Shown here: one piece after another, positions 1 to 7,459 of the stretch
Numbering within the stretch: position 1 is the first letter of the stretch
Layout of the letters: the number at the start of each line of letters is the position of its first letter
IMG/VR virus record: IMGVR_UViG_3300037475_000094
Coordinates: 1-36,230 of that record
Origin: a virus
Strand: one strand, 5' to 3'
DNA: 36,230 bases
Program-made: the position numbers and the translations under genes
Notes under the pieces: model-generated
The model's database searches: none
What the model was told of the DNA's origin: nothing
The model's input: the letters and a program-made list of their open reading frames with translations, nothing else

Positions 1-12
1 TGACACCAACAC
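1..12. repeat. Left copy of 12-nt terminal repeat (candidate cos end)
   Basis: The first 12 bases, TGACACCAACAC, are repeated exactly as the last 12 bases of the window. They are followed by CGCA (13-16), the inverted complement of the TGCG that precedes the right copy (36215-36218). Joined head to tail this reads TGCG-12 nt-CGCA. A filled-in 5-prime overhang of 12 nt would give exactly this duplication, and GpA-type terminases such as lambda's cut 12-nt staggered ends. Alternative: residual overlap left by an assembler on a circular contig. Confidence 0.7.
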
Positions 13-43
13 CGCAGCCGATAGTAAATTCAAAAAGATTCCT

Positions 44-1384
44 TTAATGGGAAGCGGGTAGGGCGCGAGACATTGATTCAATCTTGGACTGCCCATCGCC
101 TGAGATGGTGAAGCCCTGTCTGTCTGCGGCTGGGTAGGCCTTCAACTTTTCCCCCCGCGCAATGGCATCTAAAGGGCTTCCTTCGATGGTGGCTGTGCCT
201 GAGAGTTGGTGGGTGTGGTGGAGTCCTTGGGCGTAGAGGCGTTCGATCATCCGTAAGGTTTCGTTGGCTTCGGAGGGCGTTTCACCGGGGAGGCCGACTG
301 TCCATGTGGTGTGGACTTTGAGGCCGATTGCTTTAAGGTGTGGGAGGATGCGGGATTCAATATCTGCTAGGTCTAGGCGTTTGTTAATGATGCCATCTAT
401 CACCCGTTGGGAGCCTGACTCCATGCCGATCTTGACCCCCACACACCCTGAGTCTTTCATTAGATTCCAAATGGGGAGGTTGATAGTGTCGGCCCTGCAC
501 ATGGCCGTCCACGGCAGACCGATACGCTTGAAGACTGCACACATTTCAATGGTGTGCTTCTGGACTAAATTGAATGTATCGCTATCATCGTAAATGCATT
601 TGATAGATGGATTTATTTCCAATCTAGCGCGAATCATAGCCTCAATGTATTCTGGTTTATAGAGACGGACTGATCGCTTACCAGAGCCCGTTGGGTCGTT
701 ACCTGTCATTACGGCTGGCCAAGCACAAAACACGCAACGAAATGGACAGCCCCTACTAGACCAAATTTGCAGGTGGGGCATTTGCTGCCCCTCTGGACAT
801 GCATCCCAGTAAGCAAGCGCATAGGGTTCATCAAACATTGGAAATGGGGCGGAATTCATTTCCTCAACCGTGAGCAAATCGTTTTCGATTGTTCCCCGTG
901 CTCCGTTTATGACTTTCACAATCCCCTTTTCATATTCTCCCTTAATAGCCGTATATCCAAGCGCGTTCATTTCTGCGCTTCGTGTGGATGTGATTGTTCC
1001 TGTGATTACGATGTGGGCAGTTGGGCACGCCTCGGCGATGAGTTTGCAAACATGACGATCATGTTCCCATGAGGGTGTGGCTGATTCGATTACAACAATA
1101 TCAGGGGCGGCTTTCTGAATGTAGTTTAGATATGTTTCGTAAGATTCGCGGCGCACAAGTGAATCACGAATGATAACATCTGCATCGGTGAATTTCTTTG
1201 CATACGCCGCCGCATAACAAAGGAAAAACGGAAACGGCGCATATTCTCCGTGAACAGGCGCGTCATATCGGCTATTTGTAGCCATAGTAAATGGCCATCT
1301 GCTGCCCGCTCTGATTCCACCGCGAATTTCGCCATGCTCTCCACGGCCCCACCATGGGGGATTGCTGAAAATTATTTTAGTCAT
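44..1384 (-). CDS. B12-binding-type radical SAM enzyme
   Basis: Radical SAM protein of 446 residues, probably cobalamin dependent. The N-terminal 160 or so residues look like a Rossmann B12-binding domain (DIVVIESAT near 95, GEYEKG near 149). The [4Fe-4S] motif CxxxCxxC is complete at C213, C217 and C220 (RGCPFRCVFC). Family-typical IGMESGSQ and VGLPGET strands follow. Relatives transfer methyl groups or rearrange carbon skeletons on sugars, lipids or antibiotics; the substrate here is unknown. It is the last gene before the cos junction and overlaps the upstream HNH gene by ATGA (1381-1384), so it should be co-expressed with late genes. It may work with the methyltransferase and glycosyltransferases elsewhere in the genome, but that is inference. 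Class assignment is firm. Confidence 0.9.
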   Translation of the reverse strand: MTKIIFSNPPWWGRGEHGEIRGGIRAGSRWPFTMATNSRYDAPVHGEYAPFPFFLCYAAAYAKKFTDADVIIRDSLVRRESYETYLNYIQKAAPDIVVIESATPSWEHDRHVCKLIAEACPTAHIVITGTITSTRSAEMNALGYTAIKGEYEKGIVKVINGARGTIENDLLTVEEMNSAPFPMFDEPYALAYWDACPEGQQMPHLQIWSSRGCPFRCVFCAWPAVMTGNDPTGSGKRSVRLYKPEYIEAMIRARLEINPSIKCIYDDSDTFNLVQKHTIEMCAVFKRIGLPWTAMCRADTINLPIWNLMKDSGCVGVKIGMESGSQRVIDGIINKRLDLADIESRILPHLKAIGLKVHTTWTVGLPGETPSEANETLRMIERLYAQGLHHTHQLSGTATIEGSPLDAIARGEKLKAYPAADRQGFTISGDGQSKIESMSRALPASH

Positions 1385-1953
1385 GCTGCGTTAATGTTGA
1401 TAGATCGATTTCCCTTCTTTCTATTTTCTAATTTCCATGCCGGTCTAAGATTGGCGTAAAACCAAGCAGCCTTTGCATCTCCGTCTTTATTTAAATCAAA
1501 CCATGATAATGGGATTATATGATCTATTTCCCAATCGGTGCCGTGATTATCCCAAGTCATTCCCGGTTTGAATAAGTATTCAATCCAAGTCCGTAGGCCG
1601 CCATAAGATGTTCCAAAATATGCAGCTGATTTTCCATTCTTGACGCCGCCAAGTTGAACATTTCTCCATAGGGCGCATCTCATTAGTCTAGCAATGCGAT
1701 ATGTTGGCTCTGTTGCATATCTATATTTCTGCCGAGCGAGCGCCTTATCGCGCCCCTTCAGTTTATATATTTTATTTCTCGCTCGGATTTTATCTATGTT
1801 CTTAGATTTATATTCCTTTGTCTTTTTCTTTAGCTGTTCTCTGTTTGCCCGCTTATAGATGGCATGCCGCGCTAATTCGGATTTCCTGTTTTTCTCATAC
1901 CATTTGCGCCACATTTGTTTTTTGTGTGCCTTAATTTCATCAGGAGTTTTCAT
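1381..1953 (-). CDS. HNH endonuclease (paralogue A)
   Basis: A 190-residue HNH endonuclease. The first 85 or so residues are very basic and repetitive, probably for DNA binding. The C-terminal nuclease carries FKPGMTWDNH, then WEIDHIIPLSWFDL with the catalytic D-H at 144-145, and the later ANLRPAWKLEN with N168 and N177. It is one of three paralogues here, with 32655-33254 and 35452-36144, sharing the order GMTWxN...IDHxxPL...NLxPxW. The gene is visibly richer in A and T than its neighbours, suggesting recent arrival. It overlaps genes on both sides by 4 nt. A free-standing homing endonuclease is the simplest reading. Confidence 0.85.
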   Translation of the reverse strand: MKTPDEIKAHKKQMWRKWYEKNRKSELARHAIYKRANREQLKKKTKEYKSKNIDKIRARNKIYKLKGRDKALARQKYRYATEPTYRIARLMRCALWRNVQLGGVKNGKSAAYFGTSYGGLRTWIEYLFKPGMTWDNHGTDWEIDHIIPLSWFDLNKDGDAKAAWFYANLRPAWKLENRKKGNRSININAA

Positions 1954-2348
1954 TTATCTACTTCTGTAATACTTGCGGTAATATGGCGAAGTTCAATTAT
2001 TGCCACCGCAAGATTAGGGAAATGTGTGTTGATGGCTTTTATTGAGCGTTCAATTGACTGTTGGACCGCCTGTTTTGTTTTTGCTGATTCCTTGCCAATA
2101 TCTGCATAACTTCGGGTTATCTGAGATAGGTCGCCGGTCAGTAATGCCATTACAAGCCATAGCGCTTCTGGATGCATGACGGATAGCGCATGTAATTTAG
2201 AAATCAGAGAGGCGGCGCGGTGGGCTGATGTTGCCTCTTTCAATTCAATAAATCGAATCGCCATCTCAGAAACTATCGCCGCTTCTTCGCTCCGCTCTAC
2301 TTCATGTGATCGGTCCTGCTGGTTAACCGTTAAAATCTGCGTATGCAT
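1950..2348 (-). CDS. Helix-turn-helix protein, possible late regulator
   Basis: Predicted protein of 132 residues with no family I can name. Residues 78-106 (SYADIGKESAKTKQAVQQSI and following) read like a sigma-region-4 or LuxR-type helix-turn-helix: a YxxIG turn, then TKQAVxxxxxRxxKAI as recognition helix. The rest is predicted helical. The first ATG is at 2348; the TTG codon before it is not needed. ATG and the upstream stop share one base (TGATG), implying translational coupling. As one of the first genes of the minus-strand block, a role in regulating late transcription is plausible but not shown. Overlaps the HNH gene by ATGA. Confidence 0.65.
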   Translation of the reverse strand: MHTQILTVNQQDRSHEVERSEEAAIVSEMAIRFIELKEATSAHRAASLISKLHALSVMHPEALWLVMALLTGDLSQITRSYADIGKESAKTKQAVQQSIERSIKAINTHFPNLAVAIIELRHITASITEVDK

Positions 2349-2599
2349 CAATCCAATCCATGCAGGGGCGATTCTAGGAGCTTCTGTAATTCAGGATTCA
2401 GTATTTCTTTCGGGTCGAAAAGCTCAACTTGCTCATCTAATTGCTTAATTAGGAGAACGCTTGTCAGGGCATTCAATTTTCTTAGCCGTTCATCATACCC
2501 CGAGCACCTTTGCTTTCTGGCAGCCTCAATTTCTGAGATGGCTAAACCTGCTTTCAGATATTGGGCAGAAATCCATGCTGTCTTTGATTCTTGTTTCAT
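2348..2599 (-). CDS. Hypothetical protein
   Basis: An 83-residue protein I do not recognise. It is largely helical, with a WISAQYLKAGLAISEIEAARK stretch near the start and LIKQLDEQVELFDPKEILN further on. The gene is coupled to the next one through a TGATG stop/start. It follows a 58-nt gap holding the inverted repeat 2632-2661, so it may start its own transcript or be controlled there. Membership of the late block is clear from strand and spacing; function is unknown. Confidence 0.6.
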   Translation of the reverse strand: MKQESKTAWISAQYLKAGLAISEIEAARKQRCSGYDERLRKLNALTSVLLIKQLDEQVELFDPKEILNPELQKLLESPLHGLD

Positions 2600-2631
2600 G
2601 GCGTCCTATGTTGTAGGGCGATTCATAATAC

Positions 2632-2661
2632 ATGATTTTACATTTGCGAGTGTAAAATCAT
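2632..2661. repeat. 11-bp perfect inverted repeat, candidate operator
   Basis: ATGATTTTACA (2632-2642) and TGTAAAATCAT (2651-2661) form a perfect inverted repeat with an 8-nt spacer. It is A/T rich and overlaps the stop codon of gene 2658-2888. No U-run follows on either strand, so an operator for a dimeric repressor fits better than an intrinsic terminator. It sits 33 nt ahead of the start at 2599. Confidence 0.5.
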
Positions 2662-2888
2662 TTACGTTTCTCTGAAGGTCTTAAAATCGGTTCCCTGATT
2701 TCCCCTAGCTGGCGTTTAGTGGATTGCGGGCGTTCCTGTGCCTTTGGCGGGGCGATCTGACCTTTGTAGGACTTCCAATATGCGATTGCCTTCTGCCTGT
2801 TGGCTTCGGTCTTTCGGGGCGATTTGGCCTTGCCCCCTCGTGAAGCAAGTTCGCGCATGACCGCGTTGATTTCGTCCTGTGTTACCAT
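2658..2888 (-). CDS. Small basic GGK-type protein
   Basis: A 76-residue, strongly basic protein. The core, ASRGGKAKSPRKTEANRQKA then YWKSYKG, is a pattern seen in small bacterial and phage proteins thought to bind DNA; no function is established here. I chose the ATG at 2888 because the region upstream (to 3005) is low-complexity in this frame and holds the regulatory element 2908-2956. It is the first gene of the minus-strand block, divergent from gene 3090. Related GG-rich microproteins lie at 6036 and 8331. Confidence 0.6.
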   Translation of the reverse strand: MVTQDEINAVMRELASRGGKAKSPRKTEANRQKAIAYWKSYKGQIAPPKAQERPQSTKRQLGEIREPILRPSEKRK

Positions 2889-3089
2889 TGGGGAGGATGG
2901 TAAGCGGGCGGGCATTACAAACGCAAGTCTGAAATGTTTCATCTTAGGGCTTGCTAAGCGGGTCAGCATCGGATTGCCTCCCCTTGTCAGACCGCCCACA
3001 CCCACGAAAAAACTGATTCTGGATTACACAATCGCACGCCGCCTTCGTCCTCCCACTCGCAACCAATAACCCGCTCTCTTCCCAATCCA
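2889..3089. promoter_or_regulatory. Divergent control region with repeated element R0
   Basis: A 201-nt gap between the two divergent blocks, so the natural place for promoters of both. It holds GCGGGCATTACAAAC (2908-2922), 24 nt, then GGGCTTGCTA (2947-2956). The same two words with the same 24-nt gap recur at 7828-7876 ahead of gene 7906. TTGCTA could be a -35, but no good -10 lies 16-18 nt downstream (TTGCCT). No convincing sigma-70 promoter was found on the minus strand either, so a phage or alternative sigma factor may be used. Confidence 0.5.
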
Positions 3090-3407
3090 ATGACAACCCA
3101 CCTCCACCTGCAAACCGCTAAACTGTGCGTTTCCACTAATGGCGAAAGCCTCGGAATCCATTACGTCTGCCCCGATGGCGAGCCGGGCGATCATGTCGAG
3201 TGCGATGCAGGGGCCGCTAACGTGCTGGCCGAACGCCTGAATCGCCCCACGGCAGAATCCCATGCAGTCCTCGTGAAGGCGCTGAATCAAACGCAGGCCG
3301 AAATCGTGACGCTAATCGCCCGCCTTCCCCAGCCCTTCGCCCGCAACATGCAGGCCCTTTACGACGCCAACAAAGCTGCCCTGAAAGCTTCCCAATCCGC
3401 CCAATGA
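3090..3407 (+). CDS. Hypothetical protein, first gene of plus block
   Basis: A 105-residue protein with no recognised family. The N-terminal half contains YVCPDGEPGDHVECDAG, possibly beta-rich; the C-terminal half is helical and Ala-rich. The ATG at 3090 follows CCAATCCA, with no Shine-Dalgarno, like most starts in this genome. Its end overlaps the next start by ATGA (3404-3407). Position as the first gene after the divergent control region suggests early expression. Confidence 0.6.
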   Translation: MTTHLHLQTAKLCVSTNGESLGIHYVCPDGEPGDHVECDAGAANVLAERLNRPTAESHAVLVKALNQTQAEIVTLIARLPQPFARNMQALYDANKAALKASQSAQ

Positions 3408-3880
3408 AAACTCCTACGCTTACCGAGTGGGGCGAACCACAAGCACTTATGAACAATGACGACAACAACGGTGCCTCCTTCCTAAAGGCGCACGGCCTGC
3501 GGTGGCAGCGTTTCGCCCGCCAGAAAGGCCCATCCGGCCTCGACAATGGCTTCCGTGTCCTGCTGCTCAGCGGCTCACATGTGGTCGGTGAAATCATGGG
3601 CCTAGAGGGCGTCCTAGATGCCCCCAGCGGAACCCGCGAAGCCTTCGCCAACCATATCTGCCAGTCCGTCGCCCAAGCCGCCCACCACTCCGCCCAGCTA
3701 GAAAAATCCTTGGGGCGTATCGCTCAGTTGGAGGGGGCGCTTCGTGGCCTCATGGCTGGCAGCGTGTTCAAGTCCTACGATCAATCTCCGCCGTGCTGGC
3801 AGTCTATCCAGATGCCCACGGAATCCGCGCTGAATGTCGCCCGCGCCCTCCTCCACCCCGATTCCCCCAAAAAATCCTGA
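3404..3880 (+). CDS. Hypothetical protein
   Basis: A 158-residue protein, not recognised. The segment 32-70 (HGLRWQRFARQKGPSGLDNG and the following VLLLSGSHVVGEIMGLEGVL) looks like a small alpha/beta fold. Residues 85-118 are a predicted amphipathic helix (SVAQAAHHSAQLEKSLGRIA), suggesting oligomerisation. It is coupled to gene 3090 by ATGA. Nothing in the sequence indicates an enzyme active site. Confidence 0.6.
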   Translation: MKTPTLTEWGEPQALMNNDDNNGASFLKAHGLRWQRFARQKGPSGLDNGFRVLLLSGSHVVGEIMGLEGVLDAPSGTREAFANHICQSVAQAAHHSAQLEKSLGRIAQLEGALRGLMAGSVFKSYDQSPPCWQSIQMPTESALNVARALLHPDSPKKS

Positions 3881-3951
3881 CCTCTGGGTTACCCCTTCGC
3901 GCTCTACGTCCTGAACTAAATCACACCGCAACTTAATCGTTTCCTGAAACC

Positions 3952-4221
3952 ATGAAATCTGCATTCGACCGCTTCTACCAAGACGGACATCACCCCGAGG
4001 ACGCCATGGATTTGGCGATCTCAGATGCCATTCACGCAAAGATGGAACACGCCGACGCCCTTATGGCTTACCGCGAACAACGGAACGCCCTACGCGCTGC
4101 GGTTGAAATGCTCCTTCCGTATGCGGAGGCCAAGGCCAATCTTTACGCGGAAATAGGCTGGGCGTCCCGCTCGCAAGCCGCTGTTGATGCCGCCAAGAAG
4201 GCGCTTCGCCCCAAAGCCTAA
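3952..4221 (+). CDS. Hypothetical helical protein
   Basis: An 89-residue, mainly helical protein of unknown function: FDRFYQDGHHPEDAMDLAIS at the start, then a long helix around MAYREQRNALRAAVEMLLPY. The ATG at 3952 follows CCTGAAACC. The 71-nt gap before it includes TCGTTTCC, a variant of the CGTTTCCCAAG word found ahead of other genes. Small helical early proteins of this kind are common in phages. Confidence 0.6.
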   Translation: MKSAFDRFYQDGHHPEDAMDLAISDAIHAKMEHADALMAYREQRNALRAAVEMLLPYAEAKANLYAEIGWASRSQAAVDAAKKALRPKA

Positions 4222-4228
4222 CACGCCA

Positions 4229-4456
4229 ATGCCCTACAAGCCGAAAAGAACCAACGCGGAGCATGAGTCCTATCCGCAATATTCCCGAGACCATTTTGTG
4301 TATCGTCTCGTGCGTTGGGACTATGCCGCCCGCATGGAAACGCTTCTCCGCGAGGCTTTGGCTGAACTGCATGAACTTCATCGCGCCTCCACAGAAACAA
4401 GCGCATGGCCCAACCCAGAACTGCGCGAACGAATCAGCCACTTCCTAAAACCATGA
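4229..4456 (+). CDS. Hypothetical protein
   Basis: A 75-residue protein beginning MPYKPKRTNAEHESYPQY. I chose the ATG at 4229 rather than the earlier in-frame start at 4184, which would run inside gene 3952-4221. The C-terminal half is a predicted helix (METLLREALAELHELHRAST). It overlaps the next gene by ATGA at 4453-4456. Function unknown. Confidence 0.55.
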   Translation: MPYKPKRTNAEHESYPQYSRDHFVYRLVRWDYAARMETLLREALAELHELHRASTETSAWPNPELRERISHFLKP

Positions 4457-4800
4457 AACCAAAACCCTCCCCCTCCCTTACCAAGCGGCGGGCGAAGCGA
4501 CCAAAGGCCACGCTAATGTGGGCGACCTACGGCCTCGGTTATGGCAACCTGTCGTGCGTGTATAACAAGAAGTTCACCGATGAAATGACTGACGCCACTC
4601 TGCCCGTCGCCGTCCTCCCAGTCCGCACCCAGCAACAGGCCCGCCAGCTCGTCCGCTGGCACAACAAAACGTATGCTCAGAAGGTGGAGGCGGTGGCGAT
4701 GGCCATTTGCGAAGAACAGATGCTCCCTGCTCCGTTTCATTTCAAGTTTGCCCGTAATGTCCTCAATTTGTTGGGCGAATCGCCCGACCCTGAAAACTGA
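4453..4800 (+). CDS. Hypothetical protein with basic N-terminus
   Basis: A 115-residue protein starting at the ATG that overlaps the previous stop (ATGA). The first 18 residues are very basic (SLTKRRAKRPKATLMW), then an alpha/beta-looking body with LPVAVLPVRTQQQARQLVRW. No family recognised. The in-frame ATG at 4405 would extend the protein into the upstream gene and is less likely. The palindrome GGGCGAATCGCCC lies inside the 3-prime end of the gene (4773-4785). Confidence 0.6.
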   Translation: MKPKPSPSLTKRRAKRPKATLMWATYGLGYGNLSCVYNKKFTDEMTDATLPVAVLPVRTQQQARQLVRWHNKTYAQKVEAVAMAICEEQMLPAPFHFKFARNVLNLLGESPDPEN

Positions 4801-4806
4801 AAAGAC

Positions 4807-5166
4807 ATGAACACTCCCAACCTAGAACAGCGCGTGATGGACGCCATTACGCAGGGCCTTTCCGAGGCCATTATGAAGAAATTCGAGGGCTACCAGTCCC
4901 CGCTGGATACGCTGCTCAAGGACGTTTGCACGCGGCGGGGCGCTGAAATCTCGGCGCTAATGGACGACGCTATCACCGGGGCGATTCGCACCGAGACGTT
5001 CAAGCAGGATTTGCGCGATGCCTTCGACAAGAAGCTGGCCAAAGTTCTCCTGGCTGGCTTTGAGGGCGAGATTGAACGCCGGGCCAACAAACTCCGCGAA
5101 GACCCCGCCTTCCGCGCCAAGATCACCGTCGCCATTGATGCAGCCGTCAAATCCGCCACCCCATGA
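4807..5166 (+). CDS. Hypothetical phage protein, helical
   Basis: A 119-residue, helical, charged protein (MDAITQGLSEAIMKKFEGYQ; later AFDKKLAKVLLAGFEGEIER). I believe similar proteins occur in other phages ahead of a gene like the next one, but cannot name the family. Coupled to gene 5163 by ATGA. The gene contains one GGGCGATTC copy (4978-4986). Confidence 0.65.
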   Translation: MNTPNLEQRVMDAITQGLSEAIMKKFEGYQSPLDTLLKDVCTRRGAEISALMDDAITGAIRTETFKQDLRDAFDKKLAKVLLAGFEGEIERRANKLREDPAFRAKITVAIDAAVKSATP

Positions 5167-5816
5167 AATCCCCCCGCAAGTCCCAACCGAAAGCGAAGGC
5201 GCTGACCAAGGCGGTCAGGGTGGCTATCAAGTATGACCCACCGTGCGGATACCATATCCGTGACGCTTGCGCTGAGGCCGTGAAGATGGCCCGCACCAAT
5301 GGTCGCAATGTCGCGTTCTCCTTCAATGGCGTTGACCTGATCGCCAAGCCCACCACGAAGCCTGCCGCGTTGCAGCGAAGGTTTTCTGCCGGCATGGAGG
5401 CCAACTCGAAGGCTTACCGTGAATCGCCGGAGGGCATCGCCTCTGCCGCGGCCCGCGTGAAAGAAATCGCCACCAAGCAGTGGTTGCATGACACACTAGT
5501 TGCCGGACTTCCCGCCACGCTCACGCAGCCCGAAGCTCGAATCGTTGAGTGGGTGCGCGAGTTTCAAGACCCGGCAGATGACATTGGCGTGGTGAGAGAC
5601 TTCCCCGCCGTAATCGCGGCTTTTGAAAGCGCTGGCTACAAGGCAAACGACTGCACTAACCTCCCGCGTGAACGCTACAAGGAACGCTCCATCATGGGCC
5701 GATACATTATCGGCCAAGCCATTTCGTGCATGAAGTCGGGCCTCCCTCCCCACCAGATCACCCACACCTTCGTTGAGCAGTATTTCAACTCCCCCGCCCA
5801 TGAAGCCCACCACTAA
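5163..5816 (+). CDS. Conserved phage hypothetical protein
   Basis: A 217-residue protein whose N-terminus (YHIRDACAEAVKMAR, then VAFSFNGVDLIAKP) I associate with uncharacterised phage proteins. The rest is helical and mixed in charge, with a C-terminal GRYIIGQAISCMKSG segment. No enzyme motif is visible. It overlaps the upstream stop by ATGA and the next gene by 17 nt. Among the larger early genes, so possibly important for takeover or replication, but that is only inference. Confidence 0.65.
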   Translation: MKSPRKSQPKAKALTKAVRVAIKYDPPCGYHIRDACAEAVKMARTNGRNVAFSFNGVDLIAKPTTKPAALQRRFSAGMEANSKAYRESPEGIASAAARVKEIATKQWLHDTLVAGLPATLTQPEARIVEWVREFQDPADDIGVVRDFPAVIAAFESAGYKANDCTNLPRERYKERSIMGRYIIGQAISCMKSGLPPHQITHTFVEQYFNSPAHEAHH

Positions 5817-5967
5817 AATCTACATTCTCGGAATCGTCTTTTGCTTGATAGGGGCGATTCTTGCCGACCTCCACATCTTCTTCACGGGGGCGATGTGCGT
5901 CGTGCTCGGATTCCTCATTATTATGATTGGCCCAATGGTATTTGACCTTTTGGAGGATAAAAAGTGA
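5800..5967 (+). CDS. Two-helix membrane peptide
   Basis: A 55-residue protein with two predicted membrane helices: about 6-22 (IYILGIVFCLIGAILA) and about 28-49 (TGAMCVVLGFLIIMIGPMVF), with charged ends. Size and topology resemble small holins or other phage membrane peptides, but its place in the early block, far from any lysis gene, argues for caution. I took the ATG at 5800, within the end of the upstream gene. The stop at 5967 precedes the promoter at 5996. Confidence 0.6.
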   Translation: MKPTTKIYILGIVFCLIGAILADLHIFFTGAMCVVLGFLIIMIGPMVFDLLEDKK

Positions 5968-5995
5968 AGCCTGACACCACGCAAGCAGGGGGCGC

Positions 5996-6032
5996 TTGAC
6001 AAACCCAAGCATTAGGCCGATAACCCAAGCAT
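5996..6032 (+). promoter_or_regulatory. Sigma-70-like promoter with direct-repeat operator
   Basis: TTGACA (5996-6001), a 17-nt spacer, then GATAAC (6019-6024): a perfect -35 and a 4/6 -10. The expected start site is about 6031, exactly an ATG, with a second ATG at 6036. A direct repeat AACCCAAGCAT occurs at 6002-6012 and 6022-6032, 20 bp apart (about two helical turns). It covers the spacer, -10 and start, which suits a repressor or activator site. Confidence 0.7.
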
Positions 6033-6035
6033 GAC

Positions 6036-6188
6036 ATGCCAATCAAAACCAAACGATTCTACAGCCGTATCGGAAGCGCCGGCAGAGCCCGTAATTCGGA
6101 TGCCCAACAAGCGGCATCTCGCAATAACGGAAAGCTCGGCGGAAGACCGAGAAAGGTTCTGGTCATTCGTAAGCAACGAGCCACATGA
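6036..6188 (+). CDS. GKLGGRP microprotein 1
   Basis: A 50-residue basic protein that overlaps the start of the HNH gene in another frame. It contains NSDAQQAASRNNGKLGGRPR, which closely matches NTPAQNEARKRNGKLGGRPP in the protein of 8331-8471. Two copies of one motif in one genome support real coding. The motif resembles short bacterial proteins with AQxxAxxxNGxxGGRP; their role is unknown, possibly nucleic-acid binding. The ATG at 6036 lies 5 nt after the predicted transcription start, so translation would be nearly leaderless. Confidence 0.6.
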   Translation: MPIKTKRFYSRIGSAGRARNSDAQQAASRNNGKLGGRPRKVLVIRKQRAT

Positions 6189-6585
6189 GAAAGGCTGCCA
6201 TCTGTGGACCGGGAGGCTCGACCCAAAAGGCTACGGCTTTTTCAATGTCGGGGGACGCGATGTTTTCGCCCATCGGTTCGCGTTCTTTGTCTCCTTTGGA
6301 CATATCAACGCTGATCTATTTGCCTGCCATAGTTGCGACAACCCTCAATGCGTTAACCCTGACCGCATATTTCTCGGGACTACCACCGAGAATATGCGGG
6401 ATGCCGTCAGCAAAGGACGATTCAAGGGCCAGCAGCAACGTTTCTGCAAACGCGGCCATGAATTTACCCCTGAGAACACCATCACGAAGCGCAAGCGTCC
6501 CGGTCAGCGGGAATGCCTTCTTTGCCAGCAATTCCATGAACGCAAACGATTCAAGAAATGGGAACACCTCAACTTACTAAAATGA
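6100..6585 (+). CDS. HNH endonuclease, HNH_3 type
   Basis: A 161-residue HNH endonuclease, of a different family from the three paralogues on the minus strand. It shows RFWSFV, CHLWTGRLDPKGYG, AHRFAF (58-62), then CHSCDNPQCVNPDRIFLGT with metal-binding Cys and the catalytic region, and TTENMRDAVSKGR, all typical of phage HNH_3 proteins. A second Cys/His cluster (FCKRGH and ECLLC) follows at 115-142. The frame is open back to an ATG at 6031, but the conserved part begins near residue 18 counted from 6100, and 6036-6188 encodes another protein. Either start is possible. Overlaps gene 6582 by ATGA. Confidence 0.8.
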   Translation: MPNKRHLAITESSAEDRERFWSFVSNEPHEKGCHLWTGRLDPKGYGFFNVGGRDVFAHRFAFFVSFGHINADLFACHSCDNPQCVNPDRIFLGTTTENMRDAVSKGRFKGQQQRFCKRGHEFTPENTITKRKRPGQRECLLCQQFHERKRFKKWEHLNLLK

Positions 6586-7412
6586 ATACTGAAATACCGC
6601 AGTGGGCGCTCAAGGCGGCGAACGAGATTTGCTTCCGGGAGGAAGTGCATCTTAACGAACCAAGGGTTGCCGCCATCATCGCCCGCTTCGCCCCACAATC
6701 GGCCACCGCGAGCACGCAGGAGGGGGAACTGGAAAAGCTCAGGGCCACGCTCGAAGCCTACCGCAAGCGGGCTCGCAAACTCTACACGCCCGACGTTGCC
6801 GCGACCAAGATCGCCGAGGATGAGGCACGGATGCGCGATGTGGACAAGCGGCTAGAGGTCGCTGAAGCCGTTCTGCGTTACTACGGGTTGGAGGTCGTCA
6901 ATGAAATCAGCGAAGGCGTGAAGATGCTAGTGACTGACGAGAAGGATGGCGTGAAGCAATGCGCTTACGTTCGCGTGATTCCCGGTGGCGAATACGCCAA
7001 GGACCAATCCGAGCTTGCGCTGTTGCGCCCAATCCCACCGCCCCCGCCTGCTACGGGCGAACCGCCGGCCAAGGAGGGGGAGACGCCCCGCGTGGACAGT
7101 GCCATGTTCGACCGCGAAGAAGTCTGGGTGCATACGACGCACGAGGATAGGTTCGTTTATGTGCAGTTCGCCCGCCAACTCGAACGCGAGCTAACGGCGG
7201 CGAAGGCGGAACTGGCCGAGGCGCAACTCCAAAAGCAGGGGCCGTTGATTCAGTTGCAGGCCATCAAATCCACGACCCAGCCGCTCATCCAAGAGAACGA
7301 CGCCCAGCGGGATCGCATTGCCGAACTAGAGCAGCACATCGTCACTATAAAGACCCGCCTCGCCCAACTGGAAGCCGCTGCCGACGAGGGGAAGAAACCC
7401 CAGAAAGGGTAG
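6582..7412 (+). CDS. Coiled-coil protein, hypothetical
   Basis: A 276-residue protein of unknown function. It starts at the ATG overlapping the HNH stop (ATGA). Two coiled-coil stretches are evident: about 44-100 (EGELEKLRATLEAYRKRARK and on) and about 190-265 (ARQLERELTAAKAELAEAQL; later DRIAELEQHIVTIKTRLAQL). Between them lies a mixed domain and a Pro-rich linker (RPIPPPPPATGEPP). The shape suggests a scaffold or tether. No catalytic motif seen. Confidence 0.6.
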   Translation: MNTEIPQWALKAANEICFREEVHLNEPRVAAIIARFAPQSATASTQEGELEKLRATLEAYRKRARKLYTPDVAATKIAEDEARMRDVDKRLEVAEAVLRYYGLEVVNEISEGVKMLVTDEKDGVKQCAYVRVIPGGEYAKDQSELALLRPIPPPPPATGEPPAKEGETPRVDSAMFDREEVWVHTTHEDRFVYVQFARQLERELTAAKAELAEAQLQKQGPLIQLQAIKSTTQPLIQENDAQRDRIAELEQHIVTIKTRLAQLEAAADEGKKPQKG

Positions 7413-7459
7413 TTAGTTTACCCAGAACGCCCCGTAACCCCCCCAACCCACTCAACACC

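Noticed and set aside
4890-5489. Long minus-strand open frame (199 codons)
   Set aside because: Antisense to two well-formed plus-strand genes; composition is that of a shadow frame.
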